Shown here in pieces: positions 17,025 to 26,193 of a stretch of 64,000 nucleotides of DNA. Both the position numbers and the translations under genes were made by a program. The notes beneath the pieces were generated by a model, which ran no database searches, was not told where the DNA came from, and worked only from the letters and a program-made list of their open reading frames with translations. Location: the NCBI GenBank assembly GCA_045648175.1, contig JAZRNN010000013.1, positions 34,697 through 98,696 of the forward strand, read 5' to 3'. The stretch comes from SIG440 sp045648175. GTDB lineage: Bacteria > Bacillota > Clostridia > Monoglobales > Monoglobaceae. Position 1 is the stretch's first letter; each line of letters opens with the position of its first letter.

Positions 17025-18209
17025 ATGAAAGAATTTGAACTTAAATATGGTTGCAACCCCAACCAGAAACCTGCAAAAATCTTTATGAATGACGGTAGCG
17101 AGCTTCCTATTGAGATACTCTCAGGCAAGCCGGGATACATTAACTTTCTTGATGCTTTCAACAGTTGGCAGCTTGTAAAGGAACTGAAAGCAGCGCTTGG
17201 TATGCCAGCAGCAACATCTTTTAAGCACGTAAGCCCCACATCTGCGGCAGTTGGTATTCCTATGAGCGAGAATTTGAAGAAAGCTTGCTTTGTTGATGAT
17301 ATGGAGGACTTAGACTCATCTGCTTTGGCAACCGCTTATGCCCGTGCAAGAGGTACCGACAGAATGTCGTCATTTGGTGACTGGATTGCCCTCAGTGATG
17401 TTTGTGATGTGGTTACTGCAAAACTGATCAAACGTGAGGTTTCTGATGGTGTAATCGCTCCCGGTTACACAGACGAGGCACTTGAAATCCTTAAGAGCAA
17501 GAGAAACGGTAATTATAATATAGTAAAGATTGATGAAAATTATGTTCCTGCTGAACAGGAAATTAAGATGGTATATGGTATTTCGTTTGAACAGGGAAGA
17601 AACAACTTCAAAATTGATGAAGACCTTCTCGCTGAAATCGTTACCGAAAACAAGAAAATGCCCGACAGCGCAAAGCGTGACCTGATTATCGCTTTGATTA
17701 CTCTTAAGTATACACAGAGTAACTCTGTATGCTTTGCAAAGGACGGTCAGGCAATCGGTGTAGGTGCAGGTCAGCAGTCTAGAATTCATTGCACAAGACT
17801 TGCGGGCAATAAGGCGGACATCTGGCACCTTCGTCAGCACGAAAAGGTTCTTAACCTTCCCTTCCTTGACACCATCGGCAGACCCGACCGTGACAACACA
17901 ATTGATGTATATATCTCGGATGATGATGAGGATGTTCTTGCAGACGGCAAGTGGGAAAAATTGTTTACACACAAGCCTGAGCCCCTTACAAGAGAAGAGA
18001 AGAAAGCCTATCTCTCAAAAATCTCAGGCGTGGCACTCGGCAGTGATGCATTCTTCCCCTTCGGTGACAACATCGAACGTGCGGCAAAGAGCGGCGTAAC
18101 ATACATTGCAGAGCCCGGTGGCTCAATTCGTGATGATAATGTAATTGAAGCATGCAATAGTCACGGAATGGTAATGGCATTCACTAAGATGCGACTCTTC
18201 CACCATTAA
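17025..18209 (+). CDS. Stand-alone AICAR transformylase (C-terminal PurH domain homologue)
   Basis: 394 residues corresponding to the formyltransferase part of PurH without the cyclohydrolase domain; such free-standing enzymes have been called PurV. The catalytic Lys-His is in SFKHVSPTSAAVG (near residue 66) and the RIHCTRLAGNKADIW stretch is typical of the family. Uses 10-formyl-THF to formylate AICAR. ATG 17025 has AAAGGAAAGG about 9 bases upstream. With the preceding PurO-type gene it replaces PurH. Confidence 0.92.
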   Translation: MKEFELKYGCNPNQKPAKIFMNDGSELPIEILSGKPGYINFLDAFNSWQLVKELKAALGMPAATSFKHVSPTSAAVGIPMSENLKKACFVDDMEDLDSSALATAYARARGTDRMSSFGDWIALSDVCDVVTAKLIKREVSDGVIAPGYTDEALEILKSKRNGNYNIVKIDENYVPAEQEIKMVYGISFEQGRNNFKIDEDLLAEIVTENKKMPDSAKRDLIIALITLKYTQSNSVCFAKDGQAIGVGAGQQSRIHCTRLAGNKADIWHLRQHEKVLNLPFLDTIGRPDRDNTIDVYISDDDEDVLADGKWEKLFTHKPEPLTREEKKAYLSKISGVALGSDAFFPFGDNIERAAKSGVTYIAEPGGSIRDDNVIEACNSHGMVMAFTKMRLFHH

Positions 18210-18213
18210 AAAT

Positions 18214-18332
18214 GTGTGGATAAATTTGCACAGACCGCACGGAGTGCTACGCATAAACCTTGCCACTTGCGGTGCACACAGCACAGCGGCGGGACTCGGT
18301 TTATGTGTTCTGTATCAAATTTATCTCACACT
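18214..18332. repeat. Structured intergenic element with nested inverted repeats
   Basis: Outer arms GTGTGGATAAATTTG (18214-18228) and CAAATTTATC-T-CACAC (18316-18331) pair over 15 bp with one bulge. Inside, CATAAACC (18252-18259) pairs with GGTTTATG (18298-18305), and GCAC-GGA-GTGC plus GTGC-ACACA-GCAC can form side hairpins. The left arm contains TGTGGATAA, a perfect reverse DnaA box. It fills the gap between the AICAR transformylase gene and purD. It may be an RNA element of the operon mRNA or a small mobile repeat. Confidence 0.6.
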
Positions 18333-18372
18333 GAATACTTTTTGAAAAATTTGTCCGAAAGGTTTTGAGTAT

Positions 18373-19635
18373 ATGAAAATTATGGTAGTCGGTGGCGGCG
18401 GTCGTGAGCATGCCATCATAAAAACACTTAAAAAGAGCCCAAAGGTGTCAAAGATTTATGCACTTCCCGGCAATGGCGGTATTGCAGCTGATGCAGAATG
18501 TGTTGACATCGGGGCAAAGGATATTGACAAAATTGTTGAGTTTGCAGTAGCAAACGGAATTGAATTTGCAGTTGTTGCACCTGATGACCCGTTGGTGCTT
18601 GGTGCGGTTGATGCTCTCAATGAAAAGGGAATCCTCTGCTTTGGTCCCAAGGCAAATGCTGCAATTATCGAGGGCAGCAAGGTTTTCTCAAAAAACCTTA
18701 TGAAGAAGTATAACATTCCCACAGCTGAATACGAAGTATTCAGCGATATGGATGCAGCTCTTAAGTATCTTGAAACAGCTCCAATCCCCACAGTTATCAA
18801 GGCTGACGGTCTTGCGCTTGGCAAGGGTGTTATCATTGCAGAAACAAGAGAAGATGCAATGGCGGCTGTCCGTTCAATGATGGAAGATAAAATCTTTGGC
18901 GACAGCGGTAATAATGTTGTTATTGAAGAGTTCCTTACAGGGCCCGAGGTTTCTGTTCTGGCATTTACTGATGGCAATGTGGTTGTTCCTATGGTTTCAT
19001 CAATGGACCACAAGCGTGCTCTGGACGGCGACAAAGGCCTTAACACTGGCGGTATGGGAACAATCGCTCCCAATCCTTATTATACCAAGGATATTGCAGA
19101 TGTTTGTATGAAAAAAATCTTTATTCCCACAATGGATGCAATGAATAAAGAAGGACGAACATTCAAAGGCTGTCTTTATTTTGGCCTTATGCTTACCGAA
19201 AACGGCCCCAAGGTTATTGAATACAACTGCCGCTTCGGTGACCCTGAAACTCAGGTTGTTCTCCCACTTCTTGAAAGCGATCTTTTTGAAATTATGCAGC
19301 ACGTTGAAGCGGGGACACTCAAAGATGCAGAGGTTAAGTTCTCTGAAAAATCTGCTTGTTGTGTTGTTGTTGCATCAAATGGCTATCCCGGCAAGTATGA
19401 AACAGGTTTTGAAATTACCCTTCCCCAAAATTCTGATGGAATTTTTGTGGCAGGGGCAAAAATCAAAGACGGCAAGCTTGTGACAGGTGGCGGAAGAGTT
19501 CTTGGTGTAACAGAGGTTGGTGATTGCCTTAACTGTGCAATATCTGCTGCTTACAAAACGGCAGAATCTGTTAAATTCGACAACGCATATTATAGAAAAG
19601 ATATAGGACAAAAAGCCCTGGCTGCTTTGAACTAG
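18373..19635 (+). CDS. purD: Phosphoribosylamine-glycine ligase (GAR synthetase)
   Basis: 420 residues, ATP-grasp fold. MKIMVVGGGGREHAIIKTL at the N-terminus, the ATP-grasp central stretch ADGLALGKGVIIAETRE, and the conserved GCLYFGLMLTENGPKVIEYN and CRFGDPETQVVLPLL near residues 275-305. Makes GAR from phosphoribosylamine, glycine and ATP. It follows the structured gap at 18214-18332 and is 13 bases before purL. Confidence 0.96.
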   Translation: MKIMVVGGGGREHAIIKTLKKSPKVSKIYALPGNGGIAADAECVDIGAKDIDKIVEFAVANGIEFAVVAPDDPLVLGAVDALNEKGILCFGPKANAAIIEGSKVFSKNLMKKYNIPTAEYEVFSDMDAALKYLETAPIPTVIKADGLALGKGVIIAETREDAMAAVRSMMEDKIFGDSGNNVVIEEFLTGPEVSVLAFTDGNVVVPMVSSMDHKRALDGDKGLNTGGMGTIAPNPYYTKDIADVCMKKIFIPTMDAMNKEGRTFKGCLYFGLMLTENGPKVIEYNCRFGDPETQVVLPLLESDLFEIMQHVEAGTLKDAEVKFSEKSACCVVVASNGYPGKYETGFEITLPQNSDGIFVAGAKIKDGKLVTGGGRVLGVTEVGDCLNCAISAAYKTAESVKFDNAYYRKDIGQKALAALN

Positions 19636-19648
19636 GAAAGGAAGAATT

Positions 19649-22600
19649 ATGGTATACAGAGTTTTTGTTGAAAAGAAAAGTGAGCTTGCCGCAGAGGCAA
19701 AATCGCTGAAAAACGACCTGGTTAAGCTTCTGCAGATAAAGGGGCTTGACAATGTAAGAATAATTAACCGTTATGATGTTGAAAATATTGATAAGGAGCT
19801 TTTTGATTATTGCAAAAAGACGGTGTTTTCTGAGCCTCAGCTTGATATCGTAACAGACGAAATCACAGATAAGTGTGATTATATATTTGCTGTTGAATTT
19901 TTGCCCGGTCAGTTTGACCTTCGTGCAAACTCAGCCGAGGAATGTATACAGCTTATTTCAAAGGGCGACCGTCCTACCGTTAAGGCAGCAAAGGTTTATA
20001 TGCTTTACGGCAAGCTGACAGATGCAGATATTGCTGAAATCAAGAAGTATGTTATTAACCCCGTTGAATCAAGAGAGGCGACACTTGAGATGCCTGAAAC
20101 CCTTAAGGCGGTTTATGACATCCCTGAAACAGTCGCAACACTTGATGGGTTTATTGACTTAGACGAGGCGGGTCTTGCTAAAATGATTGATGATATGGGT
20201 CTTGCAATGGATATTGATGATATCAAGTTCTGTCAAAACTATTTCATCAGCGAAAAACGCAATCCCACAATCACAGAAATCAGAATGATTGATACCTACT
20301 GGTCAGACCATTGTCGTCACACAACCTTCCTTACAACAATTGACAGCGTCAAATTTGAGGACGAGCTTTTGCAGGCGGCTTATGACAGATATATCGAAAC
20401 TCGCAAGGCAATTGGAAGAACAAAACCGGTTAACCTTATGGATATTGGTACAATTGCCGCAAAATATCTTAAGGCAAACGGCAAGCTTGACGGCCTTGAC
20501 GAAAGTGAAGAAATCAATGCTTGTACTGTTAAAATTGATGTGGATGTTGACGGAAAGACCGAAAAATGGTTGCTTTTGTTTAAGAACGAAACCCACAACC
20601 ATCCCACAGAAATCGAGCCCTTTGGTGGTGCTGCAACCTGTATCGGCGGTGCAATCCGTGACCCGCTGTCAGGACGTTCATATGTTTATGCGGCAATGCG
20701 TGTTACAGGTGCGGCTGACCCGTTAAAGCCTGTTTCTGAAACAATTGAGGGCAAGCTTCCTCAAAGAAAGATTGTTACCGGTGCGGCGGCCGGTTACAGC
20801 TCATACGGCAACCAGATTGGTCTTGCTACAGGTCAGGTTGACGAACTTTATCACGATGGCTATGCGGCAAAACGTATGGAAATCGGTGCTGTTGTTGCGG
20901 CAGCTCCTGCTGAAAATGTAAGACGCGAACGTCCCGAAGATGGAGATATCGTAATTCTCCTTGGCGGCAAAACAGGCCGTGACGGCTGCGGCGGTGCAAC
21001 AGGCTCTTCAAAATCACATACAGTTGAATCATTGGAGTCCTGCGGTGCAGAAGTTCAAAAGGGTAATGCCCCTGAAGAAAGAAAACTGCAAAGATTATTC
21101 CGCAACAAAGAGGCATCTCTCCTTATTAAACGTTGTAATGACTTTGGTGCAGGCGGTGTGTCAGTTGCTATTGGTGAGTTGGCTGACGGTTTGGAAATCG
21201 ATCTTAATGCAGTTCCCAAAAAATACGAAGGACTTGACGGAACAGAACTTGCAATCAGCGAATCTCAGGAGAGAATGGCGGTTGTTGTTGCGGCTGATGA
21301 CGTTGAACGCTTTAAGGAACTTGCAAAGAGCGAAAACTTAGAAGCAACAGTTGTGGCAGTAGTTAAAGAAAAGCCCTATTTGATTATGAGATGGAATGGT
21401 AAGGAAATTGTAAATATTTCCCGTGAGTTCCTTAATTCAAATGGTGCTGAAAAGCACATTGATATTGCACCAAGCAAACCCGAGTGTTATAAAAAGGCAG
21501 AGGTTAAGGATTTCAAGGCAGGATATATGAACCTTGCGGCAGACCTTAATGTTTGCTCAAAGAGAGGCCTTTCTGAACGCTTTGACTCTACAATCGGTGC
21601 AGGTACAGTTTTAATGCCGTTTGGCGGAAAGAACCAGATAACACCCATTCAGGCAATGGTAAATAAGGTTTCTGTTGAAAAGAAGCATACCAGAACTGCA
21701 TCTGTAATGTCATGGGGATATAACCCATTTATTGCTGAAAAGAGCCCATATCACAGCGCATATCTTGCTGTTGTGGAATCGGTTGCAAAGCTTGTTGCAA
21801 CAGGTGCCGAATTCAAGGATGTATACCTCACGTTCCAGGAATATTTTGAAAAGCCCAAAAAGGATCCCAAACGTTGGGGTAAGCCTATGGCAGCTCTTCT
21901 TGGCGCATTTGATGCACAGAAAAATCTTGAAATTGCGGCTATCGGCGGTAAGGACTCAATGAGCGGTACTTTTGAAAATATTGATGTTCCGCCCACACTT
22001 GTTTCATTTGCAGTTACAGATGAAAATGTTGACAACATCATTTCCCCTGAATTTAAAAAGGCAGGAAATAAGGTTGTATGGATTAAGCCTGAATATGACA
22101 AAAATGGTCTTCCTGTTACTGAAAGTTTGCTTGATTGCTTTAAGATGGTTACAGCTCTAGTTCGCAGTGGTGCGGCACTCAGCGCATATACACCCACATA
22201 CGGCGGTATTGCCGAGGCAGTAATGAAGATGGGCTTTGGTAATGATATTGGCTTTAAGTTTAATGATGCAATCACTCTTGGTGATATTTTTGGTTACAGC
22301 TATGGTTCATTTATTGTTGAGCTTGAAAGTGACGAAAATGTTGGCATAGTACTTGGCTATACTACCGAAGAACTGGCTATCTCATACAAAGACGATACAG
22401 TTTGTATGAAGGAGCTTTCCAGAGAGTACGAAAATAAGCTTGAAAAAATTTATTCCTGCAATATTGAAACCGAAAAGAAGGACATCCCCACATTCAGCTA
22501 TGAAGCAAAAACTGTGGTTGCTCCCAAAATCGGTGTTGCAAAGCCTAAGGTGCTCATTCCTGTGTTCCCAGGAACAAACTGCGAATTTGATACAGCAAAG

Positions 22601-23341
22601 GTTATGCGTGATGCAGGTGCCGAGCCCGAGATTTTTGTAATAAACAACCTCACACCTCAGGCAATTTCTGAATCTGTTGAGGCGTTTGCAAAATCGCTTA
22701 AGGAATCACAGATAGTGTTCATTCCCGGCGGTTTCTCCGGCGGTGACGAGCCTGATGGTTCAGCAAAGTTTATAACAGCGTTCTTCCGCAACCCTGAAAT
22801 TAAGGAAGCTACATCCGAACTCCTTGATATGCGTGACGGCTTGATGTGCGGTATATGCAACGGTTTCCAGGCTCTTATCAAGCTTGGCCTTGTACCCTAC
22901 GGCAAGATTATTGATACCGATGAAAATTGCCCCACACTTACCTACAACACAATTTCACGTCACCAGTCTAAACTTGTACGCACACGTGTTGTTTCAAACA
23001 AGTCTCCATGGATGGCTAATGCAAATGTGGGTGATATTTACACTGTTCCCATTTCGCATGGTGAGGGTCGCTTTATGGCAAGTGATGCTCTTGTAAAAGA
23101 GCTTGCCGAAAACGGACAGATTCTTACACAGTACGTTGACCTCAGCGGCAACCCAACCAACGAAATTCAATACAACCCCAACGGCTCAACCTTTGCAATC
23201 GAAGGTATCACATCGCCCGATGGCAGAGTTCTTGGTAAGATGGGTCATACCGAAAGATGGGGTTACGGACTTTACAAGAATGTTGAGGGCGACTTTGATA
23301 TGGGAATCTTCAAATCCGCTGTGGATTACTATAAGTTGTAA
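19649..23341 (+). CDS. purL: Phosphoribosylformylglycinamidine synthase, single-chain
   Basis: 1230 residues: the large form in which the PurS-like, synthetase and glutaminase modules are one chain, rather than separate purS/purQ/purL. Seen: IDTYWSDHCRHTTF (near 212), NETHNHPTEIEPFGGAATC (ATP/FGAR site), and a C-terminal class I glutamine amidotransferase with FPGTNCEFDTAKVMRDAG, the nucleophile-elbow CGICNGFQALIKLG (Cys near 1070) and PISHGEGRF (catalytic His). Converts FGAR, Gln and ATP to FGAM. It carries an intact glutaminase, in contrast to the PurF of this cluster. Confidence 0.96.
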   Translation: MVYRVFVEKKSELAAEAKSLKNDLVKLLQIKGLDNVRIINRYDVENIDKELFDYCKKTVFSEPQLDIVTDEITDKCDYIFAVEFLPGQFDLRANSAEECIQLISKGDRPTVKAAKVYMLYGKLTDADIAEIKKYVINPVESREATLEMPETLKAVYDIPETVATLDGFIDLDEAGLAKMIDDMGLAMDIDDIKFCQNYFISEKRNPTITEIRMIDTYWSDHCRHTTFLTTIDSVKFEDELLQAAYDRYIETRKAIGRTKPVNLMDIGTIAAKYLKANGKLDGLDESEEINACTVKIDVDVDGKTEKWLLLFKNETHNHPTEIEPFGGAATCIGGAIRDPLSGRSYVYAAMRVTGAADPLKPVSETIEGKLPQRKIVTGAAAGYSSYGNQIGLATGQVDELYHDGYAAKRMEIGAVVAAAPAENVRRERPEDGDIVILLGGKTGRDGCGGATGSSKSHTVESLESCGAEVQKGNAPEERKLQRLFRNKEASLLIKRCNDFGAGGVSVAIGELADGLEIDLNAVPKKYEGLDGTELAISESQERMAVVVAADDVERFKELAKSENLEATVVAVVKEKPYLIMRWNGKEIVNISREFLNSNGAEKHIDIAPSKPECYKKAEVKDFKAGYMNLAADLNVCSKRGLSERFDSTIGAGTVLMPFGGKNQITPIQAMVNKVSVEKKHTRTASVMSWGYNPFIAEKSPYHSAYLAVVESVAKLVATGAEFKDVYLTFQEYFEKPKKDPKRWGKPMAALLGAFDAQKNLEIAAIGGKDSMSGTFENIDVPPTLVSFAVTDENVDNIISPEFKKAGNKVVWIKPEYDKNGLPVTESLLDCFKMVTALVRSGAALSAYTPTYGGIAEAVMKMGFGNDIGFKFNDAITLGDIFGYSYGSFIVELESDENVGIVLGYTTEELAISYKDDTVCMKELSREYENKLEKIYSCNIETEKKDIPTFSYEAKTVVAPKIGVAKPKVLIPVFPGTNCEFDTAKVMRDAGAEPEIFVINNLTPQAISESVEAFAKSLKESQIVFIPGGFSGGDEPDGSAKFITAFFRNPEIKEATSELLDMRDGLMCGICNGFQALIKLGLVPYGKIIDTDENCPTLTYNTISRHQSKLVRTRVVSNKSPWMANANVGDIYTVPISHGEGRFMASDALVKELAENGQILTQYVDLSGNPTNEIQYNPNGSTFAIEGITSPDGRVLGKMGHTERWGYGLYKNVEGDFDMGIFKSAVDYYKL

Positions 23342-23366
23342 GCAATAGTATTTGGAGGTAAATCTG

Positions 23367-25031
23367 ATGAAAACAGATATTGAAATTGCTCAAAGTGTCA
23401 ATATGCAGAATATCTGCGAAATTGCAAAATCTGCAGGAATTAACGAAAAATACATTGAGCTTTACGGGAACTACAAAGCGAAGATTGACCTTTCACTTTT
23501 AAAAGAAAAAGAGAGAAAGGCTAAACTTGTTCTTGTTACAGCTATAACACCTACTCCTGCAGGCGAAGGCAAGACTACTACAACCATTGGTCTTGCAGAC
23601 GGTATGAAGAAGATAGGAAAGAACGTAATGGTTGCCCTGCGGGAACCGTCACTTGGACCCGTATTCGGTGTCAAGGGCGGTGCCGCCGGTGGCGGATATG
23701 CCCAGGTTGTACCTATGGAGGATATTAACCTTCATTTTACAGGTGACTTTCATGCAATTGGTGCGGCAAACAACCTTCTTGCCGCAATGCTTGACAATCA
23801 TATCTATCAGGGCAATAAACTGAATATTGACCCCAGACGCATTACCTGGAAGCGTTGTGTTGATATGAATGACCGTCAGCTGAGATTTGTTACCGATGGT
23901 CTTGGTGGCAGAGTTAATGGTGTTCCACGTGAAGATGGTTATGATATAACTGTTGCGTCAGAGATTATGGCGGTGCTTTGTCTGGCATCTTCGATATCAG
24001 ATTTAAAGGAAAAATTGTCACGAATTGTGGTGGGCTATACCTATGATGAAGAACCCGTCACAGCAGGTCAGATTGGCGCGGCAGGTGCTATGACAGCACT
24101 CCTTAAGGATGCGCTTAAGCCCAACCTTGTACAGACCCTTGAGGGAACTCCTGCATTTGTTCACGGCGGTCCCTTTGCAAATATTGCTCACGGATGCAAC
24201 TCGGTTATTGCAACCGAAATGGCGATGCGGTTTGGTGACTATGTAATTACCGAGGCAGGCTTCGGTGCCGACCTTGGTGCACAGAAATTCCTTGATATTA
24301 AGTGCCGTTATGCAGGTTTAAAACCCGATGCGGTTGTTATGGTTGCAACAATACGTGCTCTTAAAATGCATGGTGGTGTTTCTAAAACCGAATTAGGTTG
24401 CGAAAATTTAGAGGCACTGGAGAAGGGTATTCCCAACCTGCTCCGACATATTGCAAACATCAAGGAGGTTTACAAACTTCCCTCGGTTGTTGCAGTAAAT
24501 CGTTTCCCAACCGATACCGATACCGAAGTTCAGCTTGTTATTGACAAGTGCAAGACCCTTGGGGTTAATGTTGTTCTGTCAAATGTATGGGCAGAAGGTG
24601 GCAATGGCGGTGTGGAAATGGCAGAAGAGGTTGTAAGACTGTGTGAGCAGACTAATGATTTCTCGTTCAGTTATGACCTTAATGATACTATTGAAAATAA
24701 AATTGACACTATTGTAAAGCGTGTATATCGCGGTGCAGGTGCAGCGTTTACACCTGTGGCAAAAAAGGAAATTGCAAAGCTCAATGCTCTTGGCTATGAT
24801 AAACTTCCAATCTGTATGGCAAAGACTCAGTACAGCTTTTCTGATGATATGACAAAGCTTGGTGCACCCGAAGATTTTGTTGTGACTGTACGGAATGTAA
24901 AGGTTTCGGCAGGTGCCGGATTTATTGTCGCACTGACAGGTGACATTATGACAATGCCGGGACTTCCTAAAGTCCCTGCGGCAGAGAAAATTGATGTCGA
25001 TGAAAATGGCATTATCAGTGGCTTATTCTAA
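23367..25031 (+). CDS. fhs: Formate-tetrahydrofolate ligase
   Basis: 554 residues. Makes 10-formyl-THF from formate, THF and ATP, supplying both formyl transfer steps (PurN and AICAR transformylase) encoded upstream. Seen: the P-loop TPAGEGKTTTTIGLADG, REPSLGPVFGVKGGAAGGGY, and the C-terminal GFIVALTGDIMTMPGLP. ATG 23367 has GGAGG about 10 bases upstream; a TTG at 23352 overlaps that site and is rejected. Known ZTP-riboswitch regulons often include fhs, which fits its position at the operon end. Confidence 0.95.
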   Translation: MKTDIEIAQSVNMQNICEIAKSAGINEKYIELYGNYKAKIDLSLLKEKERKAKLVLVTAITPTPAGEGKTTTTIGLADGMKKIGKNVMVALREPSLGPVFGVKGGAAGGGYAQVVPMEDINLHFTGDFHAIGAANNLLAAMLDNHIYQGNKLNIDPRRITWKRCVDMNDRQLRFVTDGLGGRVNGVPREDGYDITVASEIMAVLCLASSISDLKEKLSRIVVGYTYDEEPVTAGQIGAAGAMTALLKDALKPNLVQTLEGTPAFVHGGPFANIAHGCNSVIATEMAMRFGDYVITEAGFGADLGAQKFLDIKCRYAGLKPDAVVMVATIRALKMHGGVSKTELGCENLEALEKGIPNLLRHIANIKEVYKLPSVVAVNRFPTDTDTEVQLVIDKCKTLGVNVVLSNVWAEGGNGGVEMAEEVVRLCEQTNDFSFSYDLNDTIENKIDTIVKRVYRGAGAAFTPVAKKEIAKLNALGYDKLPICMAKTQYSFSDDMTKLGAPEDFVVTVRNVKVSAGAGFIVALTGDIMTMPGLPKVPAAEKIDVDENGIISGLF

Positions 25032-25045
25032 AACTTAAAACAACT

Positions 25046-25136
25046 AAAAAAGAGACGAGGGGCATGAACCGACCCCCAAAAGTTAGACCCAAAATCTAAC
25101 GATTGGGAGGTCGGTTCAGCATCGTCTCTTTTTTCT
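25046..25136. repeat. Long hairpin built of two IS3-like ends; probable terminator of the pur operon
   Basis: Outer arms AAAAAGAGACGA / TCGTCTCTTTTTT flank TGAACCGACCCCCAAAAG...TTAGA (25065-25087) and TCTAAC...GGTCGGTTCA (25095-25118), near-perfect inverted repeats. The TGAACCGACCCCCAAAAGTT type sequence resembles terminal inverted repeats of IS3-family elements, here brought together with only about 7 bases between them and no transposase. The A-run/T-run on the outside makes it a bidirectional intrinsic terminator after fhs. Origin from an IS is inference from resemblance. Confidence 0.7.
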
Positions 25137-25246
25137 TATGTTAAAATTTTCTTTCATATTATGTAGCATTACAAAGAAATAAAAAGACAGGTGGCTTGTA
25201 TTCCCGAAAGAACAAGAAATTATGCAGATATTGCATATGGAAAAAT

Positions 25247-25275
25247 TTGTAATTTAGGAATACATATGGTAAAAT
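25247..25275 (+). promoter_or_regulatory. Sigma-A promoter for the Noc/ParB-like gene
   Basis: TTGTAA, 17 bp, TAAAAT, about 50 bases before the ATG at 25324. The stretch 25137-25246 shows nothing else I can name; a weak half-match to a parS right arm (ACGTGAAA) lies at 25287-25294. Confidence 0.5.
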
Positions 25276-25323
25276 GAGATAGAAACGTGAAATTAAATTA
25301 TAAAAGAAAGGAAAGGTTAAATT

Positions 25324-26148
25324 ATGTCAGGTATGTATACAGAAGAAAATAATGCAAGAGCGGTATATCTCCCCATAGAAAGCGTAAGACCCAATCCCTA
25401 TCAGCCACGACGCGAGATGGACAAGGATGCCCTTGAGGGTTTGTGTAGGTCTATAAAAAAGTATGGGCTTATGCAACCGGTGGTGGTAAGACAGATAAAC
25501 GAATGTGACTACGAACTGATAGCCGGCGAAAGGCGTCTTCGCGCCTGCCGTATGGCAGGAATGTCGCAGATTTCTGCAGTGGTGGTGCGAGCCGGAGGAA
25601 CAGACAGTGCAGTTATGGCTCTGATTGAAAACATCCAGAGAGAAAATTTAGGATACATAGAGGAGGCAGAGGCATTTTGCTCGCTACTTTCGGAACATGG
25701 AATTACGCAGGAAGAACTGGCGGCACGGCTGGGCAAAAGTCAGTCTGCAATTGCAAATAAAATAAGAATTTTAAAGCTGTCTCCTGAAATAAGAGAAAAG
25801 CTTTCTGAAAATAATCTTACCGAAAGACATGCTCGCGCTTTGCTTCGCCTGTGTGATGAAAAAAGCCGTATAAAGGCTCTTAATATAATAATCAGCCGCG
25901 GACTTAATGTAATGAAATCTGAAGAACTAGTTGAAGAAATGTTGAAAACGGAAAAGAAAACCGAAACGGCATCTAAGCAATACAGTATCAGGGCATTCAG
26001 GGATGTAAGAATTTTCTCAAACACAATCCGTCAGGCTGTAGATATAATGAAAAAAGCAGGAATTGCCGCAAAATCTACCGAGGTTGAAAATGAGGAGTAT
26101 ATTGAATACACCATAAAAATTCCAAAAAATTTAAAAAATGCCGTATAA
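25324..26148 (+). CDS. noc: ParB/Noc family DNA-binding protein, no parA beside it
   Basis: 274 residues. N-terminal ParB nuclease-like (CTPase) domain with IESVRPNPYQPR, box I GERRLRACR and box II ENIQRENL, then a helix-turn-helix EELAARLGKSQSAIANKIR, matching ParB and its nucleoid-occlusion paralogue Noc. The lack of a neighbouring parA favours a Noc-like role (linking nucleoid position to division), but distinguishing Noc from ParB needs the HTH recognition residues compared. ATG 25324 follows AAAGGAAAGG. Likely cotranscribed with the M23 gene 45 bases downstream. Confidence 0.82.
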   Translation: MSGMYTEENNARAVYLPIESVRPNPYQPRREMDKDALEGLCRSIKKYGLMQPVVVRQINECDYELIAGERRLRACRMAGMSQISAVVVRAGGTDSAVMALIENIQRENLGYIEEAEAFCSLLSEHGITQEELAARLGKSQSAIANKIRILKLSPEIREKLSENNLTERHARALLRLCDEKSRIKALNIIISRGLNVMKSEELVEEMLKTEKKTETASKQYSIRAFRDVRIFSNTIRQAVDIMKKAGIAAKSTEVENEEYIEYTIKIPKNLKNAV

Positions 26149-26160
26149 AAGAAGCTGAAT

Positions 26161-26190
26161 TGTCAACACTTGAAATATGGAGGTGTTGAC
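26161..26190 (+). promoter_or_regulatory. Inverted repeat sequestering the ribosome binding site of the M23 gene
   Basis: TGTCAACAC (26161-26169) and GTGTTGACA (26183-26191) are perfect 9-bp inverted arms whose loop and right arm contain GGAGGTG, the only Shine-Dalgarno for the TTG start at 26194. In RNA this hairpin would hide the ribosome binding site. Confidence 0.55.
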
Positions 26191-26193
26191 AAG

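Noticed and set aside
18456..19073. 205-codon open frame opposite purD
   Set aside because: Low-complexity Ser/Pro/Ala composition typical of antisense shadows; purD is certain.
25282..25296. parS site next to the ParB/Noc gene
   Set aside because: Only the right half (ACGTGAAA) matches the parS palindrome; the left half does not.
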